From positions 16,910 through 44,692 of the forward strand of contig BQKZ01000047.1 of assembly GCA_036244855.1 (NCBI GenBank): a stretch of DNA of 27,783 nucleotides, read 5' to 3'. This document shows, in pieces, positions 22,071 to 27,783 of this stretch (the stretch's first letter is position 1; each line of letters opens with the position of its first letter). The notes under the pieces are model-generated. The model was given only the letters and a program-made list of their open reading frames with translations. It made no database searches and was not told where the DNA came from. Made by a program: the position numbers and the translations under genes. Source of the stretch: Temnopleurus reevesii. Lineage: Eukaryota > Echinodermata > Echinoidea > Temnopleuroida > Temnopleuridae.

Positions 22071-22599
22071 TATATGACAATAATACATATCAATCAAGAA
22101 ATATTTACACAAAATCGAAAAATTAATAAGAATTTGTCAAAAAAAAGATAACAAAAGTGGGGGAACCTAAATTAAAAGCAAAGCTTGTATTGCTTAGGAC
22201 ACAGTTCAAATAGCCCAGACAATATCATTATAATAATGGCCATAATAATCAAATTTATATGACAACGCCCATTCTCAAAAACATCAAATCAGTATTTTAA
22301 ATATACAAATCTCATAAACATGTAATCTATCTTAAGCGTTCGATATAATTATATTCATCATCTGTTATCAGTAATTATTGTACATTTATTTTTCTAAATT
22401 TGCTGTTTTCTACTTATTTTGTATCTATTTTGATTGTGTCCAATTCAACCCTTGTTTGTCATGCACGAAATGCTAATACAACCATTTATCTATCTATGTA
22501 TATATATCCTCGAATACTAAACATGAATATTATAGTGGAACCTTTGGTCGCTTTTCATGATTTTTTTCAATAAACAGTGTGAAACATAACTGCATTCCA

Positions 22600-22646
22600 C
22601 GTTTGAAAAGAAAATAAAATCAAATCAATTCAAATTAAATCAAATA
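22600..22646 (+). repeat. Likely plus-strand LINE 3' end with degenerate (ATCAA)n tail
   Basis: TTTGAAAAGAAAATAAAATC is followed by ATCAAATCAATTCAAATTAA units, ending at about 22645. The tail matches that at 22005 in type but is on the opposite strand. The pair thus points outward from a 640-bp interval with no recognisable coding sequence. Confidence 0.35.
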
Positions 22647-25269
22647 CGGTACCATTAATGAAGTTAAGAACAATATAGGGTCATGCTCTCAAGGGGGCGT
22701 TGTGTCATCAACATCATTATGGACTTCCGGAAGGTACTGTGACAAGCAAATTTTAATTTCCATAACACATGGCAACAATGTGCTGTTTGCATCCCAAAAT
22801 AGACAATCTTTTACGCCCCTTTGGTATGTGACTTAACTGTAATAGGAATAAATATTAAAGATTTCTGATTTATTTAAACAAAATATAAATAGGCCTACAC
22901 TACAATGTCTTATAAATACATGAAGAATATTCGTATTTGTTTTTGTAGTGTAAATCATTGTGATTTTATTCAGTTTGTTCAAGGAATCTTTTCAGTTCTA
23001 TAGTTTTGTACGTCATGAGATGGGTATATTGTAGGGTATGTGTATAATGTTCACATAGAAATTTAATCTTGAGGGACGAGGATCCAGGCATGGTGGAAGA
23101 GATAGTGTTACTGAAAGGAAGATCTACCGACTGGGTGTCGTGTCTTTATATCAAACACTCCCTGAACCCACTTACTCCCCAGTCTTTTGTAGCGACTTGC
23201 AGGCCTATTATATATATACTCAACGAACAAAATAATATTACGCAGATCTACAACTATAAAAGAGACTTTTGGGGATCATAAATTTGGATCGTTCATTTTC
23301 CTTTATCCATCTTTAGACAGCATGATGTTCCATCCTGTCCCCATACTCTATCAATAAGTTTGTAATTATTAATGTCTGTATTCTCCGACCTCATACTTGA
23401 TTTTCCATACCTTTATTTTTAAGATCAGTTAACATGAAAGAAATAATATCACTTTAAGTATAATCATGGAATTATTCTGTTTGACCAATAATGTAGAAAA
23501 TCATCTAAACTTTCACCTGATCACTGGATCAAAAATAAATAAGGGTTCAATCATCTGTGCTTACATAACAACCAATCATGCCACTAATGATATTTTGAGA
23601 AGACAGAATGTCCTTTCAACCTCAACAAGACAAGTATTTTTTGTCAAGGAGACGGGACTAAACGTGTGATGGTAATGATGATGTATCGAGTCAGCTGGGC
23701 GGTACAGCTGATAGAAGTGAAAACAGAGAAATTTATTAGTTCTCTGAGGACGATTATTTCATATTTACGTCTTCATGGTTATTTTCTCAATACTTCTCAT
23801 TCATGTAGCTGAATCACAAATAAACTGACCACACACACATCACACGTGAACTTATTGTGGTGTGTTATGGGCTGGCATCGTCGTTGATCGGTATGGTAAC
23901 GACCATGGCGTTGAAAGTTTGAAAACAAACCCCAATTAAAATAGTATAGTCGCAGATGTACCGATGAAAGATTATCGTACTGGGCTCATGCAATATGGGC
24001 AACACTGTACTTCAACCCAATAGTCAGTCACCGATATTAAAGAGACGCAGTTGATCAAGTTATTTTTTATATTTTTAGAAAATATCGGGGCAAAGACAAA
24101 TCTTTAAAAGGTAATGAAAGGGATATATAATTAGAATTCTATTTTCACCTTTGTGACTGACATTAAACGCAACTAACTTCAGCAGATGCGTCCAGTGCTT
24201 AAACTGTGCATGCATTGGATGACAAGCGCATGCCACAATGACTGGCAGGAATGTCGTATAGTATCGTATAACTGAGTTTCGACAGTAGTAATGGATAATA
24301 TTCTGATATTTTGCTTGGTTGGAATTTATTGTTTTATTCATAAACATCTGATTTATCTTTATCTTATCGTTCATTTTAATTTATTTTTTAAATCGCCTGG
24401 TAAACAAATTCACTCTCAATGTTTTATGATGGAATATATGCCTGGACAAAAAAATGTAATACGCTTCTAAAAAATGAATTTCAATGTTCGCAAAAATTAA
24501 AGCAAAAAAGCAATCGTCATAACTAAAACGATACTATTCTCCGAAACATTTAATTGTGGAATAAATCATAACTTTCTACGAAAATATTCGTGCATCGTAT
24601 GCTTTCGTGTATCCTGTTGTATTCAAAGATTCAAAGAACTGCACTTTTAAATTCCGTATTTTTGCTGAAAACAGAAGAAATTGACAGAAAAAAAAATTTG
24701 GCCTTGAATAATGGTTTATGCAAAGGAAACAGTGGCTTTTACGGTTCCTCCAAAAAGCTATCCCCAAAACAACCGGATGCAGGATCAATATTGGGAAACA
24801 CGCGAGCGAGATTTACTACAACTGCATGGGCGATATAAACAGCACATGGCTTTATCATTTTTATTAGTTTTTATAGGGTAATTAAAAATTCTGAATTTAG
24901 CCTTGAATAATATATATTCAATTATTTCAAAATAATGCTTTATATTACTCGGCAGTTGGGAAGTATTGATCTATAGAACAGCATATACATAGACAATTAC
25001 AAATTATAAAGACAATTACAGCAAAAGGACGAAATATGAAAACAAAGTCATACATTTTTCGATCGAACAAGAATTCATTAGCGTAAAAAAAAACATCACG
25101 CTTTGTACCTAATGAGTCGTTAATGGTTCATTGCAAAGTTCTAATTGATCTTATGAAAATTTAAAAAGGCGAAACAAAAAACAAGATAAAGATTCAGAAT
25201 TTGTAACCAGCCAAATAAAACAGACATATTCATCATCATCAGAATGATCAAAATGATAATCTGCATTAT
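22647..25269. other. Intron 1; no gene seen
   Basis: AT-rich DNA with one TAGGCCTA (22890-22897) and one CACGTG (23843-23848). A minus frame at 24075-24374 (99 codons, includes VIVACACHPMHAQF) and small overlapping frames at 24576-24838 are without motifs or splice context. Confidence 0.5.
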
Positions 25270-25303
25270 CACTTCGTACTTCATCATCATCATCATCTTC
25301 ATC

Positions 25304-25341
<38 letters not shown>

Positions 25342-25400
25342 CATCATCATCATCATCATCATCAACATCTTCATCATCATCATCATCACCATCATCATCA
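25270..25400. repeat. (ATC)n microsatellite
   Basis: A nearly pure CAT/ATC tract on the plus strand with CTT and CCT interruptions. It generates artificial poly-Asp, poly-Met and poly-Ile frames. Confidence 0.95.
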
Positions 25401-26132
25401 TTATTTATATTCCCCATTATCCTCGCTAACACCATCCCCACTATCCCCATTATCATCACTATCAGCTTCACATCATTATCATGAAATGATGTTTATATTT
25501 TTCAAACTTGACACGGCATTGTTTTTGATGAATTATGACCAAATACGAAATATTGAATTGACAACGACGATAAAAACAAAATACCAAGGAGCATGAGCGC
25601 TGGATACGAAATGAGCGAACAAAATTTGTTGTTACCAGGGTTACTTTGGACAGTTTTTTTAAACAGTTTTGCCTACCAATCCTAAATTATTTCATACAGG
25701 ATATTGAAGATTATATTTTTCTTGAACAGCAAATCTACTCTAAACATAAATATTTGAGCATAAAATTCCAACTGGCAGACCGGCAATGGCCAAATACGAC
25801 ATGCGTATTATATACGAAATTGAATGATAAAATCATGAAATATTATGTCAGGAAAAACTAAAAAAAATGATGTCAAAATTGTTATATATCAATCGGATAA
25901 TAGGAATCACAAAATGTTGTCTTTATTTATTAAAAATATGTTGTTTGGGCTGTGCGGACCTTGTTTGAGAAGTTCGCCGTAAATAGATAAAGAATGTATT
26001 GGGAAGGAAATAAAAAATAGTTTTGAGGATGAAATTAATAATTAAAAATAATACATTTTGATATACCGAGATGAAAAATTGTTATGATATTCTTAGGAAC
26101 ACGTGACAGTAATCATTGGCAAGTTTGGGTGT
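25401..26132. other. Intron 1; no gene seen
   Basis: AT-rich, with degenerate ATC units continuing to about 25485. A 71-codon plus frame (25646-25861) has no motif. CACGTG occurs at 26100-26105. Confidence 0.5.
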
Positions 26133-26172
26133 AATGATGATGATGATGATTATGATGATGATGATGATGATG
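26133..26172. repeat. (ATG)n microsatellite close to exon 1
   Basis: ATGATG units with one ATT interruption, about 240 bases downstream of the exon 1 donor on the minus strand. Confidence 0.9.
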
Positions 26173-26403
26173 GCAGCATATGAATAGAATTAGCCTCGAA
26201 GCCCTTTCATTGATGAGAAGTGAATTAATGACATCCCCGACCTCGCAACTAGATTTGGCAAAAAGATCCACTCAACAAATCATGCATCTAAATAAAAACA
26301 TGTGGAAGGAAGATGTTCAGAGAAGTGAAGAAAGAAAATGTTGTAATTTAAAAGAAGGAGGTGTGCAGATAGTAGATAGAATAGATGCTAACCTCCTGCT
26401 AAT

Positions 26404-26409
26404 GCTCAC
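26404..26409 (-). promoter_or_regulatory. 5' splice site after exon 1
   Basis: ATCAG|GTGAGC on the minus strand is close to the consensus donor (MAG|GTRAGT). It leaves phase 0, compatible with the acceptor at 7882. Confidence 0.65.
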
Positions 26410-26505
26410 CTGATAGTGTGATTGATGCGCTGGGCTCGGGATGGTACCGGGGTAGTGGTGCAGCATCGAAGCGCTGGTTGGGCCGTACAGTGAGTGTTCC
26501 ATCAT
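26410..26505 (-). CDS. First coding exon of an unidentified, probable transcription regulator (5' end of split gene)
   Basis: This exon encodes 32 residues, beginning MMEHSLYGPTSASMLHHYPG and ending SHYQ. It stops exactly at CAG|GTGAGC (donor GT at 26409-26408), a near-consensus splice donor, leaving phase 0. The start was chosen because it is the first ATG after an in-frame TAG at 26673-26671; the 55 codons between contain no ATG. Both ATGs have a purine at -3 and the second also has G at +4, so initiation context is good. The peptide is rich in His, Tyr, Ser and Pro, with no signal peptide or membrane segment. Reading through the donor gives a hydrophobic, unrelated tail (VSISRRLASIL...), as expected for intron. 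The phase matches the acceptor at 7882. The pairing with exon 2 is inferred; no transcript was seen. The family is unknown. Confidence 0.6.
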
Positions 26506-26670
26506 AGCGAATATTGCTCGAATCCCCCGCCGGTAGCCCGGGGAAGGTTGCGATAAGAGAAAGGAAGATAGCGGCTTGTCCCCTGATCTACTCTTGAGCT
26601 GGTTGAAATGCTGGCATCCGTCTCCAAGTGCCGAAAATATTGGGGAAGTCCGCGTGAGTGGGAAAAAGTT
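26506..26670 (-). promoter_or_regulatory. Probable 5' untranslated leader of exon 1, with a small upstream ORF
   Basis: The stretch just upstream of the start codon is markedly GC-richer than the surroundings and contains several CpGs. An in-frame TAG at 26673-26671 closes the frame on the 5' side. A small upstream ORF, MPAFQPAQE, runs from 26617 to 26588 in another frame and ends 82 bases before the main ATG. If the transcript starts above 26617 this uORF could dampen translation. No transcript evidence is available, and an upstream non-coding exon is possible. Confidence 0.4.
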
Positions 26671-26960
26671 CTATAAGAATTTCCAGAGATATTATTTTGT
26701 ATAATAAATGTCCAAATAATCAGTCTCGAACAAAATATCAAGATAATTTTAATCTGAATAGGGAACAGACCTTTAGGTTAGGACCAGGAGAAGTGATCAG
26801 TACGTCCTCGAGCAATGAGAGCGCTCGAAACAATGCGACAAGTGCGACCGATATCAGATGTTGATTCACGCGGTGTCGTCTGCTCACAGTACGTTCAGAA
26901 ATGTATGGAGCGAGTCGGAGCTTGGGCTATCGGTATCGGTACCAGTGTCTTGGTTGCTTG
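26671..26960 (-). promoter_or_regulatory. Candidate promoter region of the minus-strand gene
   Basis: TATA-like strings lie on the minus strand at about 26706-26695 (TTATACAAAATA) and 26680-26670 (TTCTTATAGAA), a reasonable distance above the GC-rich leader. Further up, 26800-26960 is CpG-richer than most of the window and carries short direct repeats (ATCGGT at 26929-26940 and TTGGTTGC at 26949-26964). Position and composition suggest a promoter; no start site can be fixed from sequence alone. Confidence 0.28.
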
Positions 26961-27783
26961 GTTGCTTGCTCATCTGAAGTCATCAATCCAGTCACGAATT
27001 GTCTTTTTATAAGTCGATGATTAATCTCTTGGCTAAATTAGCTGATCTTATTCCTTGTTGGTTAATGTAATGAGCCCGTTCTCGTGGAATACCTATTTGA
27101 AAAAAGATCACAATAATAATTTAAATGATCAAGACAAAATACATGGTAACTCATCAAATCATTTTGCAAACATTTGGTGTAAAACAAACGCAATTGCACA
27201 GGAAATATTGAAATCAATTAAACCACACCAAAACAAACCACGCCGATCACGAACCTCATTTTCAATATAACGCGTAATGCTCCAGTGACTATGATGTTCT
27301 ATTTGTCAATAAAACATTGTTTCTCATCAAATTTGTTGAAGTTGATGGTTGCATCGTTCTATTTTTTCTAGCTATAGTTAAATGCATAAACAATCGACCA
27401 TATATTTCGAGTCATTCGATGTCTGACTTTTTCAAGTTGTCCCAATAATCTTTTAATTAGTGAATGCTTTATTTAACCTTTTCTGTTTAAAAATAAAAGT
27501 ATAGATTTAATGAATCTATCATAACGATGTCATTCGGGGTGGCATTCCTTTTTTTTTTTCCTTCTTCTTCTTCTTTCTTTTTAAGTCTTAATGTTTTGAA
27601 AGGTTAGAAATTAGTCTTAAGTTAGGAGGCGCCAATATTTTGCAAACAGCACTCATGAAAAGGTAGTCTTTGAATAGCGCCAGTATTAGATGATTACTGT
27701 ATAAAGCAAGGGCCATCCTTAATAATGGGAACGCTAAAAATGCCTTCCATTAAAAAGGCCACAAAATCACATGAATATACGCC
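26961..27783. other. Upstream intergenic sequence; no gene seen
   Basis: AT-rich DNA lying 5' of the minus-strand gene. It contains a polypyrimidine run at about 27549-27582 and short frames without motifs. Confidence 0.5.

Larger units (their letters stand above)
7882..26409 (-). other. Large (18.5 kb) phase-0 intron 1
   Basis: This is the span between the exon 1 donor and the exon 2 acceptor. It is AT-rich, dense in stops and filled with microsatellites, a SINE, LINE-like tails and E-box motifs, each listed separately. Its longest open frames (up to 112 codons) show no family motif or paired splice sites. Long first introns with embedded control elements are common in animal developmental regulators. 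That this one holds enhancers is inference. An extra exon too short to recognise cannot be excluded. Confidence 0.55.

Noticed and set aside
25141..25471. Poly-Met and poly-Asp minus-strand frames
   Set aside because: They arise from the ATC microsatellite read in different phases.
26815..27012. 65-codon plus frame with a hydrophobic stretch
   Set aside because: No start or splice context and no homologue recognised. It lies in the GC-richer promoter region, where stop codons are rarer.
1..27783. CRISPR array, prokaryotic operon or phage content
   Set aside because: No spacer-repeat structure and no tightly packed coding sequence. Intron signals and repeat content fit an animal genome.

Overview
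The window looks like AT-rich nuclear DNA from an animal, probably a marine invertebrate deuterostome such as an echinoderm. That placement is inference. It rests on low gene density, spliceosomal intron signals, abundant microsatellites, short non-autonomous transposons and a strikingly repeated TAGGCCTA palindrome. There is no sign of bacterial gene organisation: no operons, no ribosome binding sites, and almost every open frame is short and lies in AT-rich or simple-repeat DNA.

Only one gene can be supported. It lies on the minus strand and its 5' part spans most of the window. The first coding exon (26410-26505) begins with an ATG pair and ends at a good GTGAGC donor in phase 0. The second coding exon (7461-7881) starts after a branch point, a polypyrimidine tract and CAG, reads in the same phase 0, and ends at a GTACGT donor in phase 1. 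Joined, they give 172 residues rich in Ser, His, Gly and Pro with no folded domain. This is the composition of the disordered N-terminal region of a developmental transcription regulator. The diagnostic DNA-binding or catalytic domain must lie beyond position 1, so the family is not identified here.

Layout: 1-7454 is the next intron (or its beginning), holding a 453-bp terminal-inverted-repeat transposon with an 8-bp target duplication (1150-1618), a large GTA microsatellite (2522-2746) and an imperfect fold-back palindrome (about 3292-3460). 7461-7881 is exon 2. 7882-26409 is an 18.5-kb intron with a tRNA-derived SINE, several likely LINE 3' tails, simple repeats and scattered CACGTG E-boxes. 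26410-26505 is exon 1, preceded on the minus strand by a GC-richer stretch of likely 5'UTR and promoter (26506 to about 26960). 26961-27783 is upstream intergenic DNA.

No tRNA, rRNA, CRISPR or complete autonomous mobile element was found. The best candidates for something undescribed are the transposon with nested 16-bp repeat arrays in its inverted ends, the fold-back element, and the unidentified regulator itself.
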